Positions 7,421 through 18,926 of a stretch of 64,000 bases of DNA are shown one piece after another (the stretch's first letter is position 1; the number at the start of each line of letters is the position of its first letter). The stretch lies in contig NZ_JBHSHD010000003.1 in assembly GCF_042652785.1 (NCBI RefSeq), positions 310,001 to 374,000 on the forward strand, given 5' to 3'. The notes beneath the pieces are model-generated. The model was not told the origin of the DNA. It searched no databases and saw only the letters and a list, made by a program, of their open reading frames with translations. The position numbers and the translations under genes were made by a program. Source of the DNA: Dokdonella_A ginsengisoli. Lineage in GTDB: Bacteria; Pseudomonadota; Gammaproteobacteria; Xanthomonadales; Rhodanobacteraceae.

Positions 7421-8746
7421 TCAGCGCTGGCGGAACGGACCCCAGGACGGCTCGCGCACGTCACCTTCGGCAAGCCCGAGGCGCTGACGCACGCGCCCGT
7501 CGGCCGACACCGCATACAGCACGCCGCGTGAACCTTCGCTGGCGGCATACAGCAGCATGCTTCCGTTGGGAGCGAAACTCGGGGCTTCATCTTGGCTGCC
7601 CGGCGACACCAGGTTGTACTGGTTGGTCGTCCGGTCGAGGACCGCAATACGATACACGTTTCCGCTGCCCTGCACCATTGCGAGCTTGAGGCCCTTGGCC
7701 TCCACGACGGTCGGGCTGGCGTTGTACTGGCCTTCGAACGTGACCCGGGCCGGCTCCCCGCCGCCGGGCGAAACCTGGTAGATCTGCGGCTTGCCGGAGC
7801 GGTCCGAGGTGAAGTACAGGGTCTGCCCGTCCGGCGCCCAGGTCGGCTCGGTGTCGATCGCGAAATGGCGGGTGACCTGCGTGGTCTGGCGGCTGCCCAG
7901 GTCCATCACGTAGATGTCCGGATTGCCCCCCTTCGACAGCGACAGCGCCAGGCGCGAACCGTCCGGCGAGAACGCCGGCGCGCTGTTGATGCCCTTGCTG
8001 TTGGAAACGACCTGGCGCGAGCCGGTGCCCAGGTCCTGCACGTAGACGCTGGAATTGCCGCTCTCGAACGAGACGTAGGCGATCTTGCGGCCGTCCGGCG
8101 ACCAGGTCGGCGACAGCAGCGATTCGCGCGAGCGCACCACCACCTGCGGGTTGTAGCCGTCCGAATCGGCGACCATCAGCGCGTACTGGTAGTTCGGCGC
8201 CGAGCCGGTCGCGGTGATGTAGGCGATGCGCGTCCAGAATGCGCCGCGCACGCCGAGGATCTTCTCGTAGATGGCGTCGGCGACCTGGTGCGCGATGTCA
8301 CGCAGGCCGGTGCGCTGGCCGCTGATCGCGCCTTCGGCGAGCTTCTGCTGCTTGGCCACGTCCAGCAGCTCCCACTCCACGCGCAGGCCGCCGTCGCCGC
8401 CGTCGGTCATGCGCCCGATCACCAGGTAGTCCTGCTTGAGCAGGCGCCAGGTGGCGAACTTGACCTCGGCCTGGCGCGTCGGGAACTCGACGATGTCGTT
8501 CTTCGGCAAGGTGCGGAACTGGCCCGAGCGGGCGAGGTCGGCGCGCACGATCTCGCCGGGATTGGACTCCGGCGGCACGCTGGCGCCCTCGAAGCCGAAC
8601 GGAACGACGGCGACCGGCAGGGCCGAGGCGTTGCCGTTCGTGATGTCGACCGTCAGGCCGCCGCTCTGCGCGTAAACGCTCGTGCCGAGCGCCACACCGG
8701 CCAGCAGCAAGACGATTCGAGCCAACCACCCATTCCGCTTTGTCAT
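7421..8746 (-). CDS. tolB: Tol-Pal system beta-propeller protein TolB
   Basis: 441 residues, periplasmic. A signal peptide ends near SVYAQ (about residue 26). An N-terminal TolB domain (about 30-160) is followed by a six-bladed propeller with repeats of the type PTWSPDGRKIAYVS and PAFSPDGSRLALSL. TolB binds Pal and TolA. Two starts are possible: ATG 8746, used here (GGA at a normal distance), and ATG 8755, which would overlap the tolA stop as ATGA and add three residues. Confidence 0.95.
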   Translation of the reverse strand: MTKRNGWLARIVLLLAGVALGTSVYAQSGGLTVDITNGNASALPVAVVPFGFEGASVPPESNPGEIVRADLARSGQFRTLPKNDIVEFPTRQAEVKFATWRLLKQDYLVIGRMTDGGDGGLRVEWELLDVAKQQKLAEGAISGQRTGLRDIAHQVADAIYEKILGVRGAFWTRIAYITATGSAPNYQYALMVADSDGYNPQVVVRSRESLLSPTWSPDGRKIAYVSFESGNSSVYVQDLGTGSRQVVSNSKGINSAPAFSPDGSRLALSLSKGGNPDIYVMDLGSRQTTQVTRHFAIDTEPTWAPDGQTLYFTSDRSGKPQIYQVSPGGGEPARVTFEGQYNASPTVVEAKGLKLAMVQGSGNVYRIAVLDRTTNQYNLVSPGSQDEAPSFAPNGSMLLYAASEGSRGVLYAVSADGRVRQRLGLAEGDVREPSWGPFRQR

Positions 8747-8751
8747 CGGGA

Positions 8752-9687
8752 TCATCCGTCGTATCTGAAGTTGAACTGGACCGCGCGCTGGAACACTTTC
8801 TCGTAGCCCTGGTACGGCAGCGGCGCTGCCTTCATGACCGCCTGCTCGATCGAATTGCGCGTCGGCTGGTCGGCATTGCAGGGCGAGCCGACCGTCACAG
8901 AAATCACGTCGCCTCCGGGAATCTGCACGATGTTGAGCGTGCAGCGCAGACCCGCCGAGGCGCTGTCGGGGCGGTTCCAGCTCTGCGTGACCGCCGCCTG
9001 GATCGCCGCCGCGTAGCGCGCCGCCAGATCGTTGTCCTGGCCGCCGGCTCCGGTCTGCGCCTGCGGCGCCTCGTGCTCGGCCTCCGGCTGCGCCGGAAGG
9101 TTTTCCGCCGCGGCACGATTGCTGTTCTCCAGCTTCGCCAATTTGGTCCGCTCCTGCTTCAGCGCCTTCTCGGCCGCCTCGCGCTGCTTTTTCAGATCGG
9201 CGAGCTGCTTGAGCTTTTCTTCCCTGAGCTTCTTTTCTTTCTCTTCCTGCTCGAGCTCGATCTGCCGTTGACGCTGCTTTTCCTCTTGTTCCTTCTTCTG
9301 CTCCTCGGCCTTCTGCTCGGCCAAGGCGGCGATCTTCTGCTGGTCCACCAGGTCCTGCTTCTGCACCGGGGCCGGCGTTTCCTTCTGCGGCTTGGGCGCA
9401 GGCGGTTCGGGCCTGGGCGGCTCCGGCTGCGCCGCCGCCGGCTCCGGCTTGGGCGGTTCCGGCACCGGTTTGGGCGGCGTCGGCCGGCGCGCGCCGGACT
9501 TCGGCGCCGCGGTCGGTCCGACCAGGGTCGCCTCGATCACCGGCCCGGGCATCACGACCGGCTTGCTCGTGTGCGTCCACCACAGCCCGATCAGCAGGCC
9601 GAGCACCACGAGCAGGTGCAGACCGATCGCAAATCCGAACGCCCGCGCCTTGTCGCCGAAGCTTTCGATCTGGTGCGCGCTCTCCAT
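8752..9687 (-). CDS. tolA: Cell envelope protein TolA
   Basis: 311 residues. One N-terminal membrane helix (about 17-37) is followed by a Pro/Lys-rich segment, a long charged Lys/Glu/Gln helix (about 115-205) and a small globular C-terminal domain (about 225-311) with YAAAIQAAVTQSWNRP and a Cys pair. TolA spans the periplasm, is energised by TolQR and contacts TolB and Pal. The shortish rod and Pro-rich linker are usual for non-enteric TolA. Confidence 0.94.
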   Translation of the reverse strand: MESAHQIESFGDKARAFGFAIGLHLLVVLGLLIGLWWTHTSKPVVMPGPVIEATLVGPTAAPKSGARRPTPPKPVPEPPKPEPAAAQPEPPRPEPPAPKPQKETPAPVQKQDLVDQQKIAALAEQKAEEQKKEQEEKQRQRQIELEQEEKEKKLREEKLKQLADLKKQREAAEKALKQERTKLAKLENSNRAAAENLPAQPEAEHEAPQAQTGAGGQDNDLAARYAAAIQAAVTQSWNRPDSASAGLRCTLNIVQIPGGDVISVTVGSPCNADQPTRNSIEQAVMKAAPLPYQGYEKVFQRAVQFNFRYDG

Positions 9688-9691
9688 CCGG

Positions 9692-10135
9692 TCAGCGCGC
9701 TCCTTCCGCCTGCACCGGCTGGCTCATCAAGCCGACCTTCGGCACGTGGGCCGACTGCAACAACACCATCGCCTGGTAGATCTTTCCGTAATCCGCGCGC
9801 TGGTCGCCGGCGACCATCACGGGGACCTGCGGATTCTCACGAACGAAAGCTGAAATTTTGTTGACCAGCGCATCGGCCTCGATCGGCTCGCGCTGCTCCT
9901 TGCCCAGGGTCAGGAACAGCTTGCCTTCCTGGTCGACGCTGACGACGACCGGTTCCTTGTCGTTCTGGATCGACTTCGCCGCCGACTGCGGCAGCTGGAT
10001 GTCGACGCCGAGGTTCAGCAGCGGCGCGGTGACCATGAAGATGATCAGCAGCACGAGCATCACGTCGATGTAGGGCACGACGTTGATCTCGGCCTTCAGC
10101 TTGCGGCGCTTGCGGTTTCTTCCGTAGCTCTGCAT
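9692..10135 (-). CDS. tolR: TolR biopolymer transport protein
   Basis: 147 residues. One membrane helix (about 22-42) carries the conserved Asp of YIDVMLVLLIIFM that forms the proton pathway with TolQ. The periplasmic domain follows, ending in the PQVPVMVAGDQRADYGKIYQ region typical of ExbD/TolR. It follows tolQ by 38 bases and precedes tolA by 4. Confidence 0.96.
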   Translation of the reverse strand: MQSYGRNRKRRKLKAEINVVPYIDVMLVLLIIFMVTAPLLNLGVDIQLPQSAAKSIQNDKEPVVVSVDQEGKLFLTLGKEQREPIEADALVNKISAFVRENPQVPVMVAGDQRADYGKIYQAMVLLQSAHVPKVGLMSQPVQAEGAR

Positions 10136-10173
10136 GGCGGATTACTCCAACGCGATCCGGTCCGGCGCGGGGT

Positions 10174-10860
10174 TCACGGCGCGTCTTCGAGGTGCGCCTG
10201 GCGGGCCAGGATCGAGGAGAACTCCTCGACGAAGGTGTCGTAGCGCAGGTTCACGCGCTCGAGCTTGGTCGAATAGCGGTTGTAGGCCCACACCGCGGGA
10301 ATCGCCGCGAACAGACCCATCGCGGTCGCGATCAGCGCCTCGGAGATGCCCGGCGCGACCATCGCGATGGTCGCCTCCTTCACGTTGGCCAGGCCCTGGA
10401 ACGCGATCATGATGCCCCAGACGGTGCCGAACAGGCCGACGTAGGGGCTGATCGAGCCGACGTTGGCGAGGAATTCGAGGCTTTGCTCGAGGCGATCGAT
10501 TTCGCGCGTGGAGGAGACGCGCATCGCGCGCTGCGCGCCTTCCAGCAGCGCGCGCGAATCGACCGCGCGGCGCTGGCGCAGGCGCGCGAATTCGCGGAAG
10601 CCGGCCTCGAAGATCGCCGCGCTGCCGGTGACGCGCTCGCTGCCGCTGGTGATCTCCTTGAACAGCCCGGCCAGGTCGGCGCCGGACCAGAAGCGTTCCT
10701 CGAACTCGTCCGCGCTGGCGTTGGCGCGGTCGATCATCGCCTTCTTGCGGAAGATGATGAACCACGAGGCGATCGAGAACGCGATCAGGATGCCGAGCAC
10801 CAGCTTGACCGGCAGGCTGGCGCCGAGGACCAGGGCGAGCACGTTGAGTTCTGTATTCAT
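10174..10860 (-). CDS. tolQ: TolQ proton channel subunit
   Basis: 228 residues. This inner membrane protein of the MotA/TolQ/ExbB family has three membrane helices, at about 13-34, 127-150 and 168-192. The segment GTVWGIMIAF and the conserved GISEALIATAMGLFAAIPA are present. With TolR it forms the motor that energises TolA. Its ATG overlaps the ybgC stop by 4 bases (ATGA), so translation is probably coupled. Confidence 0.96.
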   Translation of the reverse strand: MNTELNVLALVLGASLPVKLVLGILIAFSIASWFIIFRKKAMIDRANASADEFEERFWSGADLAGLFKEITSGSERVTGSAAIFEAGFREFARLRQRRAVDSRALLEGAQRAMRVSSTREIDRLEQSLEFLANVGSISPYVGLFGTVWGIMIAFQGLANVKEATIAMVAPGISEALIATAMGLFAAIPAVWAYNRYSTKLERVNLRYDTFVEEFSSILARQAHLEDAP

Positions 10861-11294
10861 CGTTTGGCGATCTCTTGAAGCAGATGGTCCGGAATCGGGC
10901 GCGGCCGGAAACGCTCCGCATCGACGCAGGCGATGCGCACACGCGCTTCGACCAACGGTTTCGGTTCGGGTTCGCGGCGCAGGGCCTGGCGCACGACGAA
11001 GCTGGCGCTGCGCCGCTCCACCGGCTCGACCGTGGCGATCAGCAGATCGTCCAGCCGCGCCGGCGCGTTGAAGTCCAGCTCCATGCGATGCACGACGAAG
11101 ACGACGCCGAACTCCTCGCGCAGCTGCTGCTGGCCGAAGCCGCCGGCCCGCAGCCACTCGGTGCGCGCCCGCTCGAGGAAATGCAGATAGCGCGCATGAT
11201 AGACGACGCCGCCGGCGTCGGTGTCTTCCCAGTAGATTCTGACGGGAATGGAAAACGGGGACTCGGCAGCCGGAGGCACGCAGGGGTCGCTCAT
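10857..11294 (-). CDS. ybgC: Acyl-CoA thioesterase YbgC (hotdog fold)
   Basis: 145 residues. The 4-hydroxybenzoyl-CoA thioesterase-family motif YWEDTDAGGVVYHARY is intact, with the catalytic Asp at residue 26. YbgC heads the tol-pal operon in most proteobacteria and acts on acyl-CoA or acyl-ACP. It lies 3 bases after ruvB and overlaps tolQ by 4 bases, so the ruv and tol runs may share transcripts. Confidence 0.95.
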   Translation of the reverse strand: MSDPCVPPAAESPFSIPVRIYWEDTDAGGVVYHARYLHFLERARTEWLRAGGFGQQQLREEFGVVFVVHRMELDFNAPARLDDLLIATVEPVERRSASFVVRQALRREPEPKPLVEARVRIACVDAERFRPRPIPDHLLQEIAKR

Positions 11295-11297
11295 TGG

Positions 11298-12338
<1,041 letters not shown>

Positions 12339-12344
12339 TGATTC

Positions 12345-12379
12345 GAGGGCTGAGGGCTGAGAGCTGAGAGCTGAGAGCT
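12345..12379. repeat. Heptanucleotide array, five copies, just upstream of ruvB
   Basis: Five head-to-tail 7-base units on the plus strand: GAGGGCT twice, then GAGAGCT three times. The array begins 7 bases from the ruvB ATG and occupies its ribosome-binding region. It is inverted relative to the array at 12459-12486. Confidence 0.9.
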
Positions 12380-12458
12380 GCGCAATTATGCGGGTTTTGA
12401 TGCGAACGGATGCGGGCGAAGCCGTACGGCGAATGAACGGTCACGCTCCTTGCCTTCC

Positions 12459-12486
12459 AGCCCTCGGCCCTGTGCCCTCAGCCCTC
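12459..12486. repeat. Heptanucleotide array, four degenerate copies, just after kup
   Basis: Plus-strand units AGCCCTC, GGCCCTG, TGCCCTC, AGCCCTC, beginning 4 bases after the kup stop. The outer 13 bases are an exact inverted repeat of 12345-12357, so the kup-ruvB transcript could fold into a long stem closing the intergenic region. Confidence 0.85.
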
Positions 12487-12490
12487 TTCG

Positions 12491-14377
12491 TCAAATCTCC
12501 ACCTGCGTCCCCAACTCGATCAGCCGGTTGCCGGGAATCTGGAAGAACGCGGTCGCCGGCATCGCATTGCGCTGCATGAACATGAAGAGGCGGTCGCGCC
12601 ACAGGGCCATGCCCGGACGGTCGGTGGCGACGATGCTCTCGCGACTGAGGAAGAACGTCGTGTCCATCAGGTCGAACGGCAGGCCGCATTCGCGCACGGC
12701 GAGCAGCGTCTGCGGCACGTCGGGGTCTTCGGCGAAGCCGAAGCGCAGGGTCAGCTTGAAGAAGCTGTCCTCGAGTGCCTCGACCTCGATGCGCTCGTCC
12801 GCCTCGGCCACCGGGGTGTCGACCGTCTCCACGGTCAGGATCACGTTGCGCTCGTGCAGCACCTTGTTGTGCTTGAGATTGTGCAGCATCGCGTTCGGCA
12901 CGCCGCCCGGGTTCGAGGTCAGGAACACCGCCGTGCCCGGCACGCGCAGCGGCGGATGCGCGACGATCGAGGCGATGAAAGGCTCCAGCGCCAGCCCGCT
13001 CTGCCGGACCTCGCGCACGACCAGCTCCTTGCCGCGCCGCCAGGTCGCCATCATCGTGAAGATCGCCGCGCCCAGCACCAGCGGGAACCAGCCGCCGTGC
13101 TCGACCTTGTCCGCGTTGGCGGCGAGGAAGGCCAGGTCGACGGCGAGGAAGCCCAGGCCGATCGCCAGCACCTTGGCTCGGCTCCAGTTCCACAGCCGGC
13201 GGAACACGATCATGACCAGGATCGAATCGATGGTCATCGTGCCGACCACGGCGATGCCGTAAGCCGCGCCGAGGTTGTCCGACGAACGGAAGCCGAGCAC
13301 CACCGCCAGGGTCAGCACCAGCAACATGCGGTTGATCCAGGGCAGGTAGATCTGGCCCATCTGCTCGCGCGAGGTGTGGCGCACGCGCATGCGCGGCAGG
13401 AAGCCGAGCTGGATCGCTTCGCGCGTGACCGAGAACGCGCCGGAGATGACCGCCTGCGAGGCGATCACCGCAGCCGCGGTCGCCAGCACCAGCATCGGCA
13501 CCAGCAGCATCTGCGGCACCATCAGGTAGAGCGGATTCTCGGCCGCCTTGGGGTCGGCGATCAGCAGGGCGCCCTGGCCGAAATAGTTCAGCACCAGCGC
13601 CGGCAGCACGAAGCCGAACCACGAGTAGCGGATCGGCTTCTTGCCGAAGTGGCCCATGTCCGCGTACAGCGCCTCGGCGCCGGTGATGGCGAGGATGACC
13701 GAGCCGAGCGTGAAGAACGCCACCCACTTCTCGTGCACGAAGAACGCGATCGCGTAGTGCGGCGACAGCGCGCGCAGCACCGCCGGGTTCTCGGAAATGT
13801 GCCAGATGCCGAGCACCGCCAGGGTCAGGAACCACACGATCATGATCGGCGCGAACACCGCGCCGACCTTGCCGGTGCCGCGGTTCTGGAACGCGAACAG
13901 CAGCACGATGATGACCGCCGAGATCGGTACGATGAAGCGGTGCAGGCCCGGCGCCATCACCTCCAGGCCCTCGACCGCGCCGAGCACCGAGATCGCCGGC
14001 GTGATCACGCCGTCGCCGAAGAACAACGCCGCGCCGAACAGGCCGAGCATGACGATCCACCAGCGTCCGCGCTGGCTCGAACGCACGCTGCGCTGGGCCA
14101 GCGCGGTCAGCGCCATGATGCCGCCCTCGCCCTTGTTGTCGGCGCGCATGATGAAGCCGGCGTACTTCACCGACACCACCAGGATCAGCGACCAGAACAC
14201 CAGCGACAGCACGCCGAGCACGTTCGGCTCGGTCGGCGTCGCGCCGTGCACGCCGAAGGTCTGCTTGATGGTGTACAGAGGGCTGGTGCCGATGTCGCCA
14301 TAGACGACGCCGATCGCACCGAGCACGAGCGCCTTGATGCGCGCCTGCGTACCGCCCGGGTTCTCGTCCTGATTCAT
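12491..14377 (-). CDS. kup: Low-affinity potassium uptake protein Kup
   Basis: 628 residues, the usual Kup length. The N-terminal signature GAIGVVYGDIGTSPLYT and about 12 membrane helices over the first ~450 residues are followed by a cytoplasmic C-terminal domain. It imports K+ by proton symport at the inner membrane. ATG 14377 was chosen because the signature starts about 20 residues later. Position between ruvA and ruvB is unlike E. coli but, as I recall it, matches xanthomonads. Confidence 0.95.
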   Translation of the reverse strand: MNQDENPGGTQARIKALVLGAIGVVYGDIGTSPLYTIKQTFGVHGATPTEPNVLGVLSLVFWSLILVVSVKYAGFIMRADNKGEGGIMALTALAQRSVRSSQRGRWWIVMLGLFGAALFFGDGVITPAISVLGAVEGLEVMAPGLHRFIVPISAVIIVLLFAFQNRGTGKVGAVFAPIMIVWFLTLAVLGIWHISENPAVLRALSPHYAIAFFVHEKWVAFFTLGSVILAITGAEALYADMGHFGKKPIRYSWFGFVLPALVLNYFGQGALLIADPKAAENPLYLMVPQMLLVPMLVLATAAAVIASQAVISGAFSVTREAIQLGFLPRMRVRHTSREQMGQIYLPWINRMLLVLTLAVVLGFRSSDNLGAAYGIAVVGTMTIDSILVMIVFRRLWNWSRAKVLAIGLGFLAVDLAFLAANADKVEHGGWFPLVLGAAIFTMMATWRRGKELVVREVRQSGLALEPFIASIVAHPPLRVPGTAVFLTSNPGGVPNAMLHNLKHNKVLHERNVILTVETVDTPVAEADERIEVEALEDSFFKLTLRFGFAEDPDVPQTLLAVRECGLPFDLMDTTFFLSRESIVATDRPGMALWRDRLFMFMQRNAMPATAFFQIPGNRLIELGTQVEI

Positions 14378-14399
14378 CGCCTGGATCCTCGACTGGCGT

Positions 14400-14990
14400 T
14401 CAGCGCAGCGCCGCCTTGAGCGCCTTGCGGATGATGTCCTCGGCACGGTCGCCGGGCGCTGCGGCGTCACGCACCAGGCGCGTGACCTCGGCCGGCTTGT
14501 AGCCGAGCGCCTGCAGCGCGACGCCGGCCTCGGCGACCGGATCGTGCGCCACGGCCCCCGCGCTCGACGCTGGCAGGCCGCCGTCCAGACCATCGACGCG
14601 ATCACGCAGCTCGACGACCATGCGCTCCGCGGTCTTCTTGCCGATGCCGGGAATGCGCGTCAGCGCGGCGACGTCGGAGGTCTGCACCAGCCGTGCGAAC
14701 TCCTCCACGCTGGCTCCCGACAGCACCGCCAGCGAGATCTTCGCGCCGACGCCGCTGACCTTCTGCAGGTTGCGGAACAGCGCGCGCTCGGACTCGCGCA
14801 GGAAACCGTACAGCGCCACCGTGTCCTCCTTCACCGCGTAGTGCGTGCAGAGGTTCACCACGGCGCCCAGTTCGGGCAAGTCAAAAAACGTGGACATCGG
14901 CGCTTCCAGCTCGTAGCCGACGCCGCCGACGTCGACCACGATCCACGGCGGCTGCTTGGCGACCAGGACGCCCTTGAGACGGCCGATCAT
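14400..14990 (-). CDS. ruvA: Holliday junction-binding protein RuvA
   Basis: 196 residues. OB-fold N-terminal domain (MIGRLKGVLV), two helix-hairpin-helix motifs (VSGVGAKISLAVLSG and IPGIGKKTAERMV) and a C-terminal RuvB-binding domain (LQALGYKPAEV). ATG 14990 overlaps the last base of the ruvC stop (TGATG); an upstream ATG at 15005 lies inside ruvC and would add a non-family leader. kup follows 22 bases later. Confidence 0.96.
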   Translation of the reverse strand: MIGRLKGVLVAKQPPWIVVDVGGVGYELEAPMSTFFDLPELGAVVNLCTHYAVKEDTVALYGFLRESERALFRNLQKVSGVGAKISLAVLSGASVEEFARLVQTSDVAALTRIPGIGKKTAERMVVELRDRVDGLDGGLPASSAGAVAHDPVAEAGVALQALGYKPAEVTRLVRDAAAPGDRAEDIIRKALKAALR

Positions 14991-15565
14991 CAGCGCCGCC
15001 TCCACGTCGTGCGCCGGCCCTGGCCGAAGTCGAAACCGATGCGCTGCACGCTGGCGCGCGTGTGCGCGTGCGCCAGCGCGATCGCGAGCGCGTCGGCGGC
15101 ATCGGCCTGCAGGCGTTCCTTCAGGCTCAGGAGGATTCCGACCATATGCTGCACCTGGGTCTTGTCGCCGGCGCCGGTGCCGACCACGGCCTGCTTGACC
15201 TCGCGCGCGGCGTACTCGCTCACGCCCAGGCCGCCGTGCACGATCGCGCAGATCGCCGCACCGCGCGCCTGGCCGAGCTTGAGCGCCGAATCGGGGTTGC
15301 GCGCGAGGAACACGCGCTCGATCGCCGCTTCCTGCGGCTGGTACTCGGCGATGATGGCGCCGAGTTCGTCGAAGATCTGCTTCAGCCGCTGCGCGAAATG
15401 CTCGTGGCCGAGCAGGTTCAGCGCAGTGTGGAAAACGTGGCTGGACTTGCCGGTGGCGTCGACGTCGATGATGCCCACGCCGGTGCGCTGGCTGCCGGGA
15501 TCGACGCCGAGGATGCGGATCGGGGGCTGAGGGCTGAGGGCTGAGGGCTGAGGCACGCGGCTCAT
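14990..15565 (-). CDS. ruvC: Holliday junction endonuclease RuvC
   Basis: 191 residues. The RNase H-like core begins at IRILGVDPG with the catalytic Asp at about residue 22; E-A-A-I-E-R-V-F and the C-terminal acidic pair in ADAADALAIALAHA complete the active site. Residues 4-15 are encoded by a heptanucleotide array (15523-15550), giving a Pro/Ser/Ala-rich leader not found in standard RuvC. The ATG overlaps the hydrolase stop by 4 bases, supporting this start. Confidence 0.95.
   Translation of the reverse strand: MSRVPQPSALSPQPPIRILGVDPGSQRTGVGIIDVDATGKSSHVFHTALNLLGHEHFAQRLKQIFDELGAIIAEYQPQEAAIERVFLARNPDSALKLGQARGAAICAIVHGGLGVSEYAAREVKQAVVGTGAGDKTQVQHMVGILLSLKERLQADAADALAIALAHAHTRASVQRIGFDFGQGRRTTWRRR
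15523..15550. repeat. Heptanucleotide array inside the 5' end of ruvC
   Basis: Four units on the plus strand (GGGGGCT, then GAGGGCT three times). It encodes the Pro-Gln-Pro-Ser-Ala-Leu-Ser-Pro leader of RuvC. It is the same repeat family as the arrays flanking the kup-ruvB gap. Confidence 0.9.
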
Positions 15566-16271
15566 CGCTCGAAGCGGCCGTGGCGCAGGAATTCGACGAC
15601 CAGGTCGGCGACCTCGTGCGAAAGCAGCATGCCGGTGTGCGAAGCCGACACCGTGCAGTGGTCGGAGATGCCGGGCAGCTGCGTTTCGGCCACCGCCACG
15701 GTGCCGTCGTGCGGCGCGCTCAGGGTGCCGAACGCGAAGCCGAGGCCGAATGGCAGCCGGCCGGCGATCACGCCGACCTTGCGCGAGCCGCGCCAGTCGT
15801 CCAGTCCCGCCAACAGCGGCTCGACGCTGTGGCCCATCAGCCAGCGCCCGCCGGGCACGGCGGCCAGGCCGCGCGCGACCGCACTGCCGCGCAATGGCGA
15901 GCCGAGGCCGACGACGCGGCCACGCGGCAGGCCGCGCACGCCGCGCGTCGCCTCCAGCGCGACCAGTCCGCCGAGGCTGTGCCCGACCAGGTGCACGGCC
16001 GGTGCCTCGACGGCGCGCAGCCGCGCGCGCAGCTGTTCGACCGCCGGCTCGAAGCCGGTGAACACGCTGGCGTAGTCCATCGTCTCGACCGAGTAGCCGG
16101 CCCGGCGCAGCTGGCGCGACAGGTAGGTCAGGGTCAGGCCGCGCATCCAGATGCCGTGCAGCAGGATCACGTGTTCGCGCGGCGGCGCGGACGCGGCGGT
16201 CGGATCGCGTCGCACGCGCTCCGACGGCGCCGAGCGCAGCGCCGCGGACGTCGCGCTGCGGCCGCCGGATT

Positions 16272-16275
<4 letters not shown>
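15562..16275 (-). CDS. Alpha/beta-hydrolase, lipase/esterase-like
   Basis: 237 residues. After a low-complexity N-terminus (about 1-33) the oxyanion segment HVILLHGIWM, the nucleophile elbow GHSLGG (Ser100), a likely acid in HDGTV and a likely catalytic His in SHTGM make a complete alpha/beta-hydrolase set. No signal peptide is evident, so it is probably cytoplasmic. Start and stop overlap aspS and ruvC by 4 bases each. It occupies the place where many gammaproteobacteria carry yebC. The substrate is unknown. Confidence 0.8.
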
Positions 16276-18038
<1,763 letters not shown>

Positions 18039-18233
18039 GCCAATCCGCTGGGCGCCGTCGGGCGCGAAGGAAGCGCGGAATGCTACGGAGGAAGTTGTTG
18101 CGCTGCAATGTCGGCGCGCGGGGGCGCCGCTCGGCGAGCGCGGCCATGGACACCCCACGGCCGCGTCGCTCCACCGCCGCCGCGAACCTATGCGTTCGCG
18201 GTGGCGGCGATTACCGGCGATCGCGCCGGGATC

Positions 18234-18845
18234 TCATCTCCAACGGCGATTGACGGTGAACTCGGCGGCACAACCGCCGTCGACCCACACGCCGGCGCGG
18301 TTCCAGCCCCAGTTGCGGCCTTCGACGCAGCGCGTCTTGGAGATCTGGCGGCGCACGCGCACGTCGCTGCCGTTGCCGGTGTCCACGCGGCACATGCGGT
18401 ACTTGTAGTCCGGACTCTCGCAGCGCAGGGAGATCGCCTGGTCCCAACCCGGACCCGGGCGCCAGCCGCCGCTGTTGCCGCCGTCGTCACCGCTCCAGCG
18501 GCGCTGCACGCGGAACACCGCCTCGCAGCCGCCGTCGACCCAGATGCCGGCGCGATTCCAGCCCCAGTTGCGGCCTTCCTCGCAGAAGGTCTTGGAAATG
18601 CCCTTCGCGACGACGACGCGGCTGCCGCGGCCGGTGTCCACCTGGCAGAAGTTGTAGCGGAACTCGTTGCTTCCGCAACGCACTTCGATGTCGCGATCCC
18701 AGCCCGGCCCCGGACGCCAGTCGCCGTACTGGGCGGCGCCGGCCGCGCCGACGACGGCGGCGACGTGCGAGGCGTCCTGCGCGACGACCGAACCGGCCGC
18801 GAGCGTGAGCGCCGCGCCGAAAATTCCGCAGAGCAGTTTGCGCAT
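18234..18845 (-). CDS. Secreted protein with two DUF3011 repeats
   Basis: 203 residues with a signal peptide ending near residue 22 (VVAQ). Two repeats follow at about 46-118 and 130-201. Each has four Cys and the closing pattern C-x-E-G-R-N-W-G-W-N-R-A-G-(I/V)-W-V-D-G-G-C. That is the DUF3011 family, of unknown function, seen in secreted proteins of Lysobacterales. The even Cys number suggests disulfides. Its position between the fmdB-like gene and aspS, on the same strand, is not a known functional link. Confidence 0.8.
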   Translation of the reverse strand: MRKLLCGIFGAALTLAAGSVVAQDASHVAAVVGAAGAAQYGDWRPGPGWDRDIEVRCGSNEFRYNFCQVDTGRGSRVVVAKGISKTFCEEGRNWGWNRAGIWVDGGCEAVFRVQRRWSGDDGGNSGGWRPGPGWDQAISLRCESPDYKYRMCRVDTGNGSDVRVRRQISKTRCVEGRNWGWNRAGVWVDGGCAAEFTVNRRWR

Positions 18846-18926
18846 TGCGATTCTCCCCTTTTCGATGTTGGAAAGCGCCGCAAGTCTAGAGCATCCGTAT
18901 GAACGGATGGCATCTGGACGGCGCGC

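Noticed and set aside
12345..12379. CRISPR array
   Set aside because: Units are 7 bases, head to tail, without spacers.
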